NCBI RefSeq assembly: GCF_022458985.1
Contig: NC_061772.1
Location: 31,048,506-31,112,505 of the forward strand
Reading direction: 5' to 3'
Length of the DNA stretch: 64,000 bases
From: Mugil cephalus
Taxonomy: Eukaryota; Chordata; Actinopteri; Mugiliformes; Mugilidae
The position numbers and the translations under genes were made by a program. How positions within the stretch are numbered: the first letter of the stretch is position 1; every line of letters begins with the position of its first letter. This document shows positions 1-10,773 of the stretch, one piece after another. The notes under the pieces are model-generated. The model searched no databases. It was not told the origin of the DNA and was given only the letters and a program-made list of their open reading frames with translations.

Positions 1-164
1 ATAAAAAACTGGTTTAGCCCAGTACAAGATGGCGGCGCCCATCTCCAGCATCCAGCAGAAACCAAACAGATGAAACGGCCAAAATACAAAAATAAAAAAG
101 ATGTGAGAACTAATTCCAGTTGTTTCATTTCCATGAGCTCAGTGATGACGGATTCATTCATTCA

Positions 165-822
165 TTAATTCTTCTTGGAGCTGGAGGTGGTGGAGCTGGA
201 TGTGGTGGAGCTGGAGGTGGTGGAGCTGGATGTGGTGGAGCTGGAGGTGGTGGAGTTGGGTGGTGGAGTTGATTTCAGGAAGTCTTTCAGATGCTTCTGT
301 GCAAACTTTGATTCAGGATCAACGCAGATGACAACATTCCTCTTAGTTGTGACTCTGTAAGAAACACAAGAAGTCGACTGTGAGATCAGCGCCCTCAGAT
401 AAGACGTCCAGACAATGAACCTGAAGAAAGGGACCAACAGAGTCCAGCAGCACTTCCTGTTTCTACTCACATCATGGCTTTGGTTTTGCAGTGGTCTGGG
501 CTCATCTCTACACGCTGCACCATGTGCTTGGGGATGATTACTGGTTTGATATCCTCTGGACAGCAGCTGCTTTTACTCAATAAGTCCACAGCAACTGAAG
601 CTGAAAACACAAACATGCTCATTTAATATGAAGCATGGACATGCTGGAGACAAGAACTCAGAGAGGACACAGAGACATGAACTCAGAGAGGACACAGAGA
701 CATGAACTCATAGAGGACACAGAGACATGAACTCATAGAGGCAGGAGACATTACGGCAGCAACATGACGAAAAGCAGAAAGCAGTCAAGAGTCAGGAGTG
801 TGAGGATCAGTAGTGTCTTCAT
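165..822 (-). CDS. CC chemokine, tandem copy 1 (exon 1 frame in doubt)
   Basis: A secreted CC-family chemokine, expected to act on G-protein-coupled chemokine receptors of leukocytes. Three exons are read on the minus strand: 755-822 (signal peptide beginning MKTLLILTLLTL), 471-600 and 165-354. Exon 2 encodes the adjacent cysteines in KSSCCPEDIKP and the third cysteine in SPDHCKTKAM. Exon 3 encodes VVICVDPESKFAQ (fourth cysteine, CVDP like the usual CADP) and the C-terminal helix KHLKDFLKS. A tail of five TTSSS units ending KKN follows and is probably O-glycosylated. Exons 2 and 3 join cleanly (phase 2). Exon 1 is 68 bases here against 70 in copy 3, and its donor reads GTAATG instead of GTAAGT, so the assembled frame does not join exon 2. 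This is either decay or assembly error. The CC subfamily cannot be assigned by eye. Confidence 0.8.
178..257 (-). repeat. Coding 15-bp minisatellite, TTSSS tail (copy 1, five units)
   Basis: On the plus strand the unit is about GGAGCTGGAKGTGGT repeated. On the coding strand it encodes TTSSS five times after a proline-rich linker (STPPPNS). Copies 2 (8,299-8,350) and 3 (16,479-16,530) have three units. The array stays in frame, so unit loss or gain changes tail length by five residues without breaking the protein. Confidence 0.85.
650..745. repeat. Intron-1 minisatellite of chemokine copy 1
   Basis: About 26-bp units reading roughly GACACAGAGACATGAACTCA with a short spacer, lying just inside intron 1 next to the exon-1 donor. 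The homologous arrays are at 8,746-8,870 in copy 2 and, much longer, at 16,911-17,130 in copy 3. Confidence 0.8.
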
Positions 823-835
823 GCTTCAGGCTGGA

Positions 836-955
836 GTCTGGAGTGGAAGCTGGATGAAGCTGGATGAAGCTGGATGGAGCTGGATGAAGCTGGATGGGAT
901 GAAGCTGTGAAGGGATGAAGCTGGATGAAGCTGGATGAAGGATGAAGTGGTGAAG
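836..955. repeat. 5'UTR minisatellite of chemokine copy 1
   Basis: Units of about 10-12 bp (AGCTGGATGA/G) fill nearly all the space between the predicted transcription start (about 30 bases past the TATA at 1,003-1,008) and the start codon at 820-822. The array is therefore expected to be transcribed as 5'UTR. Equivalent arrays are at 8,960-9,050 and 17,226-17,372. Confidence 0.75.
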
Positions 956-1002
956 CTTCTAAGAGATGGAGTGAGGTGAGCTCTGAGAGGCTCCGTCCTC
1001 TC

Positions 1003-1008
1003 TTTATA
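1003..1008 (-). promoter_or_regulatory. TATA box, chemokine copy 1
   Basis: The minus strand reads CATATAAAGAG about 180 bases upstream of the ATG, in a stretch conserved in all three copies. It fits a TATA-driven inducible cytokine promoter. No NF-kB site was clear by eye. Confidence 0.6.
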
Positions 1009-1190
1009 TGCATGCCCAGCTTGTCTTTCTCGGAGAGAATTATTCTGAGAACAGTCTGCTTCCTCCTTCAGTTCTGCCACTGCTTCTCTTTTCTCTTTCT
1101 CTGGTCATTTTTTGCAGTACAGAGAAAACTCGTACACAGAAAACACATCTGGATACGTTCAGCCTTAAATCAGAAAACTCAACCTGGATC

Positions 1191-1520
1191 ATAGAATAGA
1201 ATTAGAATAGAATAGAATAGAATAGAAGAGACAATAGAATACAAATGCATTAAATGTCATTTCATGGGTAACACAACAAGTAAATACAATGGTATCAGTC
1301 AATTGAAACCATAGATTCAGGTCAGTTCTGTCTACGTCAGGTCATGCCTTGGTTCAGTAGGGTCATGCCTTGTCTATAGGGTCAGTCTGGCATAGGGTCG
1401 GGTCCTGGTTCGCAGGTCCTCTCTGGTTCTACGTCGGTCATGTCTTGGTTCTAGTCAGGGTTAGTCTCGGCTCTACGTCAGGGCAGTCCTCGTTTACTCA
1501 GGTCTAGGTTATCAGTAGTA
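1191..1520. repeat. Upstream AGAAT pentamer array and degraded 27-bp array (copy 1)
   Basis: An AGAAT pentamer run (about 1,191-1,240) is followed by a noisy version of the 27-bp GTCAGGGTCCAGGTCCTCTG-type array that is clean in copy 3 (17,756-18,045). Here the units carry many small deletions, which look more like consensus error in a tandem array than steady divergence, because flanking single-copy sequence matches copies 2 and 3 closely. Confidence 0.6.
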
Positions 1521-1529
1521 GTCAGAGAC

Positions 1530-2600
1530 TCAGTGAATAGAGGATAAAACACGTCCAGATTATGTCTGTCTAAATGTGAAGACGTCCAGCAGAGACATGA
1601 GCTCAGAACGACCCAGGTCCACCAGCTACTGTCTGGACCAGTCTGGACACAAGTGGTCTTCATGGAAGAGCTGCAGCCAAACATCCGTCCCTCTGACATG
1701 GAAACAAGACCAAGAGACTCCACCATGGACCAGAACCAGAACCAGAACCAGGACCTGGGCTCAGAACCATCTGGACTGATGAGTCAACACCAGTCACTTC
1801 ACTCTGAGCTTTGATTTAAACACTCGACTTATTTATATGACTTTACTCAGATGAAGAAAGAGTCACGTTGGAGTTTACACTCATTTAATTCATTCATTAG
1901 TTTCTTGTTCTTTGGTTCTGATATCCTGACGTCTGGAGTCGTGTTTTTAGTCCTGAGCTGAGCTCATGAAGTCATTTCTCAGTCAATGAATGAACTGAGG
2001 TGTTTCCTCTTTCACTTCCTCGTCTGTTCACGTGAATTAATCTGCTGAATGCTTTTTCTTCGAGGCTTAAACGTTGTGGTTTTTCAGATGAACGGATCTG
2101 AAGTTTGGATCCAACTTCTGCATCAAGTTCAATGAAAATGTTGAACTGTGCTTTTAGGTTTCAGGTCAATCTGCTCATTTCTAGTCGCTCATTAGCATTC
2201 CTCTCTGCTAATGTGCTACTTCTTAGCAGCTTGTTAGCACGCTACTCTCCTAATATGCTACTTCTTAGCAGCTTGTTAGCATCCTACTATGCTAATCACC
2301 AGGGAGGACATCAGTGTGATCACCACTGACAAGTCTTCTCTTGCATTTAAAAGGGTTTATTACAAGAAAGAACAATGTCAAAAACTCAGTTGTTGAATCC
2401 TCTCTGTCGTTCAGCTGCTACAGTCGCCTTATATGTGATTCTTATCCCCAAGAACCACCATTCATGAACAAGGAAAACTAGTTGGTTTTACGAGCTGACA
2501 TCTGGTAAATAACCTTTTAACCTTTAGATTTTGTACAGATTTCACCAACAGGAAAAACACACAACCAGCATATCCTGGATTAATCCCTTATCCTGGTTTC
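1530..2600. other. Chemokine-unit spacer, no gene recognised (copy 1)
   Basis: The stretch between the upstream array and the LINE fragment contains a short CAGAAC hexamer run (about 1,732-1,752) and TTAGC-type repeats (about 2,165-2,300, with CTACTTCTTAGCAGCTTGTT repeated). No supported coding exon is seen. The equivalents are 9,720-10,774 and 18,060-19,117. Confidence 0.6.
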
Positions 2601-3325
2601 ATGCCACAGCCCCAGACTTATTCATCCATGGCCGTGATCTGGAACTATCTCTGCAGCCGCTCCCCGAACTCTCTTCATTTGAATGCCTTGCATTTAAATG
2701 TAAGTTCCCTTCCCCTGTGCTGCTCCTCCTCATCTACCGACCATCCAAACCAAACTCGTCATTCATCTCTGAAAATCAAATCTTCTCACAACTGTACATC
2801 ATCGAAGGACACACCCTGGACTTGGTCATCACAAACTCTGCCCCTCTCACCAACCTGCAGGTACATGACCTTGGTGTGTCAGATCACACCAAACCCATCA
2901 TCATCCATAACCAGCATCACCTCCTCTGGCTCCAGTATCACTCTGTCATCAACAGTCACAAATCAAATCAACTCTGAATCCCACGTCTACCACCTGGTCC
3001 GTGCCTTTGTCTCCTCCAGACTAGATTACTGCAACTTCTCATCGGGATCCCCAGCAAGAGCCTGCAGAGGCTCCAGTACATCCAAACCTCTGCAGCCAGG
3101 ATCCTGGTGAGAGTGCGTAAACATGAGCACATCATCCCCATCCTCCGCTCACTCCCCTGGCTTCCTGTTTCCACCAGGATTCCACCACCACCTCAAAGAA
3201 CACATCACGCTCCCTTCCAGAACCAGACCTAAGACCACGGGAGATAGGCCCACAACCCACCGACTGTTTCCAAAAACATTTCTTTTTAGTACAATTTTTG
3301 ATTCTCCATCTAAGAAGTTTTAAAC
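2601..3325 (+). mobile_element. LINE fragment A (L2/Rex-like), copy 1
   Basis: A non-LTR retrotransposon remnant. An endonuclease-like piece (PVLLLLIYRPSKPNSSF, then HTLDLVITNSAPLTNLQ and VSDHTKP) is followed after an internal deletion by a reverse-transcriptase C-terminal piece (RAFVSSRLDYCN, then RVRKHEHIIPILRSL in another frame). It is frameshifted and inactive. It lies between two inverted ~35-bp arms (2,564-2,600 and 3,718-3,754). The equivalents are 10,774-11,500 and 19,117-19,803. The family assignment beyond L2/Rex-like is not secure. Confidence 0.75.
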
Positions 3326-3789
3326 TTTCTAAACCTTCTTATCTTGTTTTCTATTTGAAACATGATGATGGATAAAAGCTCTAATGTAAGAAACTCCACC
3401 ACTGAGACTGGAAATGAAAAGAAAGTTTGGGCCTGATGGGAAGACGTTTCTTGTCCTGAACGTGGCAGTGTTTCTTAGAACATCCTCCAACACATTTCAC
3501 TTTTAAAGACATCGGAAGAAAAACACTCTGCACTTCCTTATTCCACGAGAAACATGAAACCTCATCACATTCTACTTCCTGCTAACTCCTGGTTCACGTT
3601 CCTGTTTCCTTCATTAAATGTTTTTCTATGATTCAATATAAAGTAATTCAGTCATTTAAGAATAAATAAAGACATCAGCAGGAGGTAAAGCTCATAGAGA
3701 CCAGAGGGCTGCTGCACAAAACCAGGATAAGGGATTAATCCTGGATATGTTGGTTATCCTGGATGAACTTATCCATGATGACGACTCTT

Positions 3790-4365
3790 CCATAGTCAGA
3801 CGAGGAGGTGGTGGAGGACCACAGGAGGAACCGGAGGAGTCCTGTCCCAGTCACCATCCAGGGTGAGGAGGTGGAGGCTGTGGACTCGTACAAGAACCTT
3901 GGGGTCCACATCAACATAAACTGGTCACATGATGCAGACGCCCCCTACAGGAAAGGACAGAGCAGGACGATCTTCCTGAGGAGACTGACTCCTCTAGACC
4001 TTCTACCAGTCTATGGTGGCCAGTGGGCTCTCCTTCCCTGTGGTGTGATGGGGGGGAATAAACTAACTGGGGAGGAAAGCTGCTCGGTGCTGGGACTGAA
4101 CTTGGACTGGTTGGAAACAGTGGCTGAGAGGAGGACGAAGGACAAAATCTGTTTAATGTTGGACAATCGCTCTCATTCTCTGATGTTCATCTCCTGCATT
4201 CAGAGGATCATTCACCCCAGAGCAGAACTGAAGCTTCAGACGCTGCTTAGTGGCCACAGACATCAGCTCTGACCTCACTGAGCCCACATGTAGACGCACA
4301 ACTGCTGCCACTTTGTGTACTGTACTTGTAAATGCCATTGTATTTGCCTTTGATAATAATTCATA
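3790..4365 (+). mobile_element. LINE fragment B (RT C-terminal region), copy 1
   Basis: The translated remnant includes VEAVDSYKNLGVHI, YRKGQSR and a TVAERRTKDKICLMLDN stretch, typical of the end of the reverse transcriptase and C-terminal part of fish non-LTR elements. It is broken by frameshifts. The BEL/Pao LTR begins directly downstream. Copies are at 11,965-12,545 and 20,266-20,925, and the third keeps a 3' tail ending with AATTTCCCCAATGGGATCAA. Confidence 0.75.
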
Positions 4366-4372
4366 AATATGT

Positions 4373-6605
4373 TGTTGGACAGGATAAAATGTTAAAAATG
4401 TTAATTCATGTGTTTTAAGAAGAAGGGGTTAATTTAATTGTATTTACATAATTTGTTTAATGGCTGCAGTTGTAATCAGTTAATTGTGTTGCTACGCAGC
4501 TAAAGTGATAACGCTGCATGCAAAGCATGGCCTGAGATGTGTTAAGGACGTCTCTCATGACAAGCGGCCAACAAGGTATTTTTCGTTACATTCGTGATGT
4601 ATTTTGTTTATATTTACACAGCGCAATTTTTATGCTTTGTTATTTTCTGTGCAGTCATTATTGCAAACTGATATATTTTATTGTTTATGTCTTAGTTCTC
4701 ACGGCATGAAAGCAAGAGGGCGAGATGGATGGAGAAAAGCCTGATAAATGCCAGTTTCAAAGAACCCGATCCGTGTCTGCTCCACACGGGAGGAGAGGAA
4801 GAGACCGGTGTAACATTAAGTGAAGTCCATACATGTGCTGCTGCATTATGGTGATTAGACTGAGTCTGAAGCGTAACTTTTTAAAGTGAAGCCAGGAAAC
4901 TCTCCGCCTGCCTAAGTAAAGTGGAGAGAGACCCGAACTACACTAAGCAAAAGTTTTGGGATAAGGAAAGAGTGGATGTTGATAAGTGATTTTTGTTAGA
5001 GGTTAAGGGGAATCATTTTATATTGTGTACTTGATGCATCTGTAATTTAAACCCATTATCTTTTCAATGAATGTTCAGAGTATTTGTGTTTGTGATTTCA
5101 CTGGGTTTAAATTGACACTAGCTTTAAGTTTGATAAGTTGCTAATGCTAAAACAGTCATCTGATACGATTTGTGTTTACAAATCAAGTCAAGCATAATCA
5201 CTTTGTCTACATACAGTGATTAAAGAATCTCTCTTAAACCTACTGTAAGTCAGTTTAACACAGATAACAACATATACACACATAACAGAGGCGCTGAAGA
5301 TTTCTCAAAATGTCTGACACAAACACTGAGTCCTGCCATAAAGATGTAGGATCACCTGCTGAACCTGAAGCCACAAACACACAATCAGCAGAAGCACAAA
5401 TTCTGCGAAGAAGTCGAAGAAACCGAACTTGGACAGAAAAGGGACAGGAACTTAAAGAGAAAAGGCTGAAGACTTTGCAGCATAGATACAAAATCATCTA
5501 TGAGAAATGGAGGTACCATGCAAGGGTAGGCAAAGAAATACTGTCTGATACGGCCTCAGAAGATGATTTAAAGTCATTGATTGAAGATATTAAAGTTGCT
5601 TGCTCTAATGTTAAGACTATCTATGAAGAGTTACGTAGAGTTCAAGCACCAGACCCAGATGTGAGGCGTAGAGTCGACACATGTGTATCCCTCTCCGATC
5701 ATATTATACAAAGGGCAGTGAGAAATCTGACAGGACACCCAGAGCAGGAAAAGGCAGAACCCTGGCCTGACGTTGGATCAATCCTAGATTCCACAACTTC
5801 TTCATCAAAGTCTCACAAGTCAAGGTATGGTTCTGTCCACTCCAGCATCTTCTCTGTAAAAAGAAATGAGGCTCTCAAGAAGTGCTGGCGGTGTTGGATG
5901 AACAAGATAAGGAAGCAACAGAACTGCAAAGATTAGAAGCTGAAGATAAACATCAGCTGCCACAGTTCTAGTATGAGAAGCTAGCTAGACAACAAGCGAT
6001 CCAAGAAAGGCGCAGAAAGACTGAACGCCTAGAGGAAGTAAAGAAACTGAATGCTGCAATGGCTCGAACAAAGGTCTATGCCCAAGTTGAGAACTGCAGC
6101 ACGCTTCAACTGCTGAATGATGCAGAATCAGGAGCGGACTTTAAAGTTCCTTTAAAGTTCCTGACCCCAATGGTTCAACATTCATACCACAACCTCATCC
6201 AGTCATAACTCAGGCCCCTAGTCCCTCAAGTCTGCCACCTACACCCCTAGCTCCAGTGATTCCAACATTCCGACGACTCAAACTCAGAGAAATTCAGACA
6301 TTGCTTTGGTCAGTGTGCTAGCTGAAGCTATTAATGCTAATCGTCTTCCTACACCAGAACCTGCAGTGTTTACTGGAGACTCCTTGAAGTTTAATGATTG
6401 GCGATTGTCATTTGAAACATTAATTCACAGGAAAAACATTTCCAAGAATGAAAAATTGTTCTACCTAAGACAATATCGAGGTGACCCAGCAAAGAAGGCG
6501 GTGGAAGGTTTCTTCCTACTAGGGACAGAGACAGCTTATGACTCAGCCTGGCAGCTATTGGAAAAACGCTTTGGAGACCCTTTCATAGTAGGAAAGTCCT
6601 TCAGA
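4373..6605 (+). mobile_element. BEL/Pao LTR retrotransposon fossil, 5' part, copy 1
   Basis: A fossil of a BEL/Pao-family LTR retrotransposon. A probable 5' LTR of about 900 bases (4,373-5,272) begins TGTTG and ends CAACA. It is followed by the gag region, with an N-terminal coiled, charged part and a DUF1759-type segment around 6,330-6,600. Protease, reverse transcriptase, integrase and the 3' LTR are absent, because the element stops where a TAGC minisatellite begins. It is a broken remnant. It sits in a LINE tail and is shared with copy 2, so it inserted before that duplication. Confidence 0.8.
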
Positions 6606-6890
6606 GTAGCTCCCGGCTAATAGCAGCTCCTCCTAGCTTCCCAGCTAATAGTAGCTCCCAGCTAATAGCAGCTCCTCCTAGCTTCTCAGCTAATAGTAGC
6701 TCCCAGCTAATAGCAGCTCCTCCTAGCTTCTCAGCTAATAGTAGCTTCCAGCTAATAGTAGCTCCTCCTAGCCTCCCAACTTATAGTAGCTCCTCCTAGC
6801 CTCCCAGCTAATAGCAGCTCCTCCTAGCCTCCCAGCTAATAGCAGCTCCTCCTAGCCTCCCAGCTAATAGTAGCTCCTCCTAGCTAGCTT
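6606..6890. repeat. TAGC-rich 28-bp minisatellite, copy 1
   Basis: Tandem units reading about AGCTCCTCCTAGCCTCCCAG plus CTAATAG abut the truncated BEL/Pao remnant. The unit is the reverse complement of the large array at 53,090-54,135. The copy-2 equivalent is 14,786-15,065. Scattered relics of the same motif lie at 7,800-7,910 and 41,500-41,570. Confidence 0.85.
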
Positions 6891-8125
6891 TGTCGCTGTA
6901 AATTCTCCTGTGACATCAATTCAATCTTAAACAAAGCTTGAAACATTGAGACGTTTTAATATTTTTATTATTTCTCAGCTTGTGTTCAGTTGCTGTGACA
7001 TTTTCAAACCAGTATTTTTTCTATTTCTTCTATTTCCTGCTGAAGTGAACATTCATCTCTGTGTAATCGTCGGTGTCTGGAGACAGATGGAGTGTTTTCA
7101 AGAGTTTCTCTCGTCTCTGTAGAACTGGTGTTGGCACGACTACTTTACATCAAACAATGGAAGCATTGAAGAGTCCAACAGGCTTTTATTCTCGTCCTCC
7201 TCTATCACCTCTTATTTCCCTCCTCCCTGCACAGCCTCTCCATCTTACACAGAAACATCAAGTGAAGAATCCTGGTGGATGACGTTGTTCTTCAGAGCCT
7301 CATCAGGTCTGAAATGACTCTAATCAGCTGTGGTGCTTCATGCTGCTGATTATAAACACTAATCTGAGTCAGATGTTGATCTAGAAACCTAAATATCTGA
7401 TTTACTGCCTTACAGATGTCATTTCATTGGCAAACATTTATTTTAGCTGTAGACTGTATCTCCTTCTGGTTTTCTCTTTCTATTTCCTGTTAAAAACTGT
7501 TTCACCTTGTTCCAGTTAACCTGGTTTGGTTTCATTCTTTTCAGCTCAACCTCTCATGTGCGACTCTACACTTATTTTTTTCATTCTGTCAAACTGTATA
7601 AACACATTGACCTAAAACCAGACTAAATCCATCAAATCCCGGTGGGAAAAAGTTAGAAAACCACAAACGTGTAGAACCAACCATTTTAGAACTAAGAATG
7701 TAAATCTAACCATTGACACATCATGTCCTGATTGGTTGATGGATGCATGTTTCCACCAATAGGAAAGAGGCTGTCATGTTGTGTTTCTTTCTATCATGTG
7801 TAGCTGGCTAGCTCTCTTCCTACTACTCTGCTAATATGCTACTTCCCAGGAGCTTCCTAGCCTCCAAGCTAATAGCATCTCCTTCTAGCGTCCTAGCTAC
7901 CCACACTGCAGGGAGTTCAAAGAGAGCACGCTCATGATTCATTTATTCATTTATTTATTTTATTTAACAGGGACAAAACAAACGACATCACCAGAGACGA
8001 CTGGGAGGACGTCATGTCTTTAAGACTTGTTGCTTCTTTGTCCCTGGCCAGACTTTTAAATACAATGAGACAATCACACAACTACGGTGAATCTATTTAC
8101 ACACTCGGCACAAAAACAAAGATAA
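6891..8125. other. Unit 3' spacer without recognisable gene (copy 1)
   Basis: About 1.2 kb of AT-rich sequence with no coding exon I can support. It contains TAGC-motif relics (7,800-7,910) and an ATTT-rich run (7,930-7,975), then runs into the 3' flank of the next chemokine gene. The equivalent in copy 2 is 15,066-16,305. Confidence 0.5.
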
Positions 8126-8289
8126 ATAAAAAACTGGTTTAGCCCAGTACAAGATGGCGGCGCCCATCTCCAGCATCCAGCAGAAACCAAACAGATGAAA
8201 CGGCCAAAATACGAAAATAAAAAAGATGTGAGAACTAATTCCAGTTGTTTCATTTCCATGAGCTCAGTGATGATGGATTCATTCATTCA

Positions 8290-8945
8290 TTAATTCTTCT
8301 TGGAGCTGGATGTGGTGGAGCTGGATGTGGTGGAGCTGGATGTGGTGGAGTTGGGTGGTGGAGTTGATTTCAGGAAGTCTTTCAGATGCTTCTGTGCAAA
8401 CTTTGATTCAGGATCAACGCAGATGACAACATTCTTCTTAGTTGTGACTCTGTAAGAAACACAAGAAGTCGACTGTGAGATCAGCGCCCTCAGATAAGAC
8501 GTCCAGACAATGAACCTGAAGAAAGGGACCAACAGAGTCCAGCAGCACTTCCTGTTTCTACTCACATCATGGCTTTGGTTTTGCAGTGGTCTGGGCTCAT
8601 CTCTACACGCTGCACCATGTGCTTGGGGATGATTACTGGTTTGATATCCTCTGGACAGCAGCTGCTTTTACTCAATAAGTCCACAGCAACTGAAGCTGAA
8701 AACACAAACATGCTCATTTAATATGAAGCATGGACAGCTGGAGACACAGAACTCAGAGAGGACACAGAGACATGAACTCATGAGAGGTGAACCAGCAGAG
8801 ACATGAACTCATAGAGGACACAGAGACATGAACTCATAGAGGACACAGAGACATGACCGAGAACAGAGACACTTACGGCAGCAACATGACGAAGAAGCAG
8901 AAAGCAGTCAAGAGTCAGGAGTGTGAGGATCAGTAGTGTCTTCAT
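8290..8945 (-). CDS. CC chemokine, tandem copy 2 (exon 1 frame in doubt)
   Basis: Same architecture as copy 1: exons 8,877-8,945, 8,566-8,695 and 8,290-8,449 on the minus strand. The mature part has CC, C and C in the same positions, with one substitution relative to copy 1 (TTKKN for TTKRN), and the tail has three TTSSS units before KKN. The exon-1 donor is a good GTAAGT, but the exon is 69 bases, one shorter than in copy 3, so joining it to exon 2 gives an early stop. Exons 2 and 3 are intact. Whether this copy is expressed, or the missing base is an assembly error, cannot be settled here. Its TATA is at 9,109-9,114. Confidence 0.8.
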
Positions 8946-8959
8946 GCTTCAGGCTGGAG

Positions 8960-9050
8960 TCTGGTGAGCTGGATGGAGCTGGATGAAGCTGGATGAGCTG
9001 AGGCTGGTGAAGCTGGGATTGAAGCTGGATGGAGCTGGATGAAGCTTTCT
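8960..9050. repeat. 5'UTR minisatellite of chemokine copy 2
   Basis: A shorter, more irregular version of the AGCTGGATGA array, again between TATA and ATG. Its length differs from both other copies. Confidence 0.65.
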
Positions 9051-9108
9051 CTATGAAGGAGATGGAAGCCTTTGGATGGATATGAGCTCTGAGAGGCTCC
9101 GTCCTCTC

Positions 9109-9114
9109 TTTATA
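9109..9114 (-). promoter_or_regulatory. TATA box, chemokine copy 2
   Basis: The minus strand reads CATATAAAGAG, identical to copies 1 and 3, upstream of the 5'UTR array. Confidence 0.6.
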
Positions 9115-9297
9115 TGCATGCCCAGCTTGTCTTTCTCGGAGAGAATTATTCTGAGAACAGTCTGCTTCCTCCTTCAGTTCTGCCACTGCTTCTCTTTTCT
9201 CTTTCTCTGGTCATTTTTTGCAGTACAGAGAAAACTCGTACACAGAAAACACATCTGGATACGTTCAGCCTTAAATCAGAAAACTCAACCTGGATCA

Positions 9298-9700
9298 TAG
9301 AATAGAATAGAATAGAATAGAATAGAATAGAATAATAGAATAGAAGAGAACAGAATAGAATACAACATGCATTAAATGTCATTTCATGGGTAACACAACA
9401 AGTAAATACAATGGTATCCAGTTCAAATTGAAACCATAGAATGTCAGGGTCCAGGTCCTCTGGTTCTACGTCAGGGTCTAGATCCTCTGGTTCTACGTCA
9501 GGGTCCATGTCCTCTGGTTCTACGTCAGGGTCAGGTCTCTGGTTCTACGTCAGGGTCAGTCTCTGGTCTCGTCAGGGTCTAGATCCTCTGGTTCTACGTC
9601 AGGGTCCATGTCCTCTGGTTCTACTCAGGGTCCAGGTCTCTGGTCTACTCAGGGTCAGGTCCTCTGGTTCTAGTCGGTCAGGTCCGGTCTAGTCAGGTCC
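9298..9700. repeat. Upstream AGAAT array and 27-bp minisatellite, copy 2
   Basis: AGAAT pentamers (9,298-9,362) are followed by 27-bp units containing CTACGTCAGGGTC (about 9,440-9,700). The first units are regular and the later ones lose bases irregularly. This is the counterpart of the cleaner array of copy 3. Confidence 0.75.
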
Positions 9701-10773
9701 AGTAGATCAGAGACTCAGTGGAAACTCAGAGGATGAAAAGACGTCCAGATTATTTGTCTTCTAAATGTGAAGACGTCCAGCAGAGACATGAGCTCAGAAC
9801 TGACCCAGGTCCACCAGCTACTGTCTGGACCAGTCTGGACACAAGTGGTCTTCATGGAAGAGCTGCAGCCAAACATCCGTCCCTCTGACATGGAAACAAG
9901 ACCAAGAGACTCCACCATGGACCAGAACCAGAACCAGAACCAGGACCTGGGCTCAAAACCATCTGGACTGATGAGTCAACACCAGTCACTTCACTCTGAG
10001 CTTTGATTTAAACACTCGACTTATTTATTATGACTTTACTCAGATGAAGAAAGAGTCACGTTGGAGTTTACACTCATTTAATTCATTCATTAGTTTCTTG
10101 TTCTTTGGTTCTGATATCCTGACGTCTGGAGTCGTGTTTTTAGTCCTGAGCTGAGCTCATGAAGTCATTTCTCAGTCAATGAATGAACTGAGGTGTTTCC
10201 TCTTTCACTTCCTCGTCTGTTCACGTGAATTAATCTGCTGAATGCTTTTTCTTCGAGGCTTAAACGTTGTGGTTTTTCAGATGAACGGATCTGAAGTTTG
10301 GATCCAACTTTTGCATCAAGTTCAATGAAAATGTTGAACTGTGCTTTTAGGTTTCAGGTCAATCTGCTCATTTCTAGTCGCTCATTAGCATTCCTCTCTG
10401 CTAATGTGCTACTTCTTAGCAGCTTGTTAGCACGCTACTCTCCTAATATGCTACTTCTTAGCAGCTTGTTAGCATCCTACTATGCTAATCACCAGGGAGG
10501 ACATCAGTGTGATCACCACTGACAAGTCTTCTCTTGCATTTAAAAGGGTTTATTACAAGAAAGAACAATGTCAAAAACTGTACGCCTTTATATGTGATTC
10601 TTATCCCCAAGAACCACCATTCATGAACAAGGAAAACTTATCTCCTGACGTCCAGTTGGTTTTACGAGCTGACATCTGGTAAATAACCTTTTAACCTTTA
10701 GATTTTGTACACATTTCACCAACAGGAAAAACACACAACCAACATATCCTGGATTAATCCCTTATCCTGGTTT

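Noticed and set aside
826-1080. Minus-strand frames rich in HPASSSFIQL across the chemokine 5'UTR
   Set aside because: They are translations of the 5'UTR minisatellite and begin upstream of the TATA-predicted start.
7073-7282. 69-residue open frame repeated at 15,254
   Set aside because: It is present in both duplicated units only because they are duplicates. No similarity or splice signals are seen.
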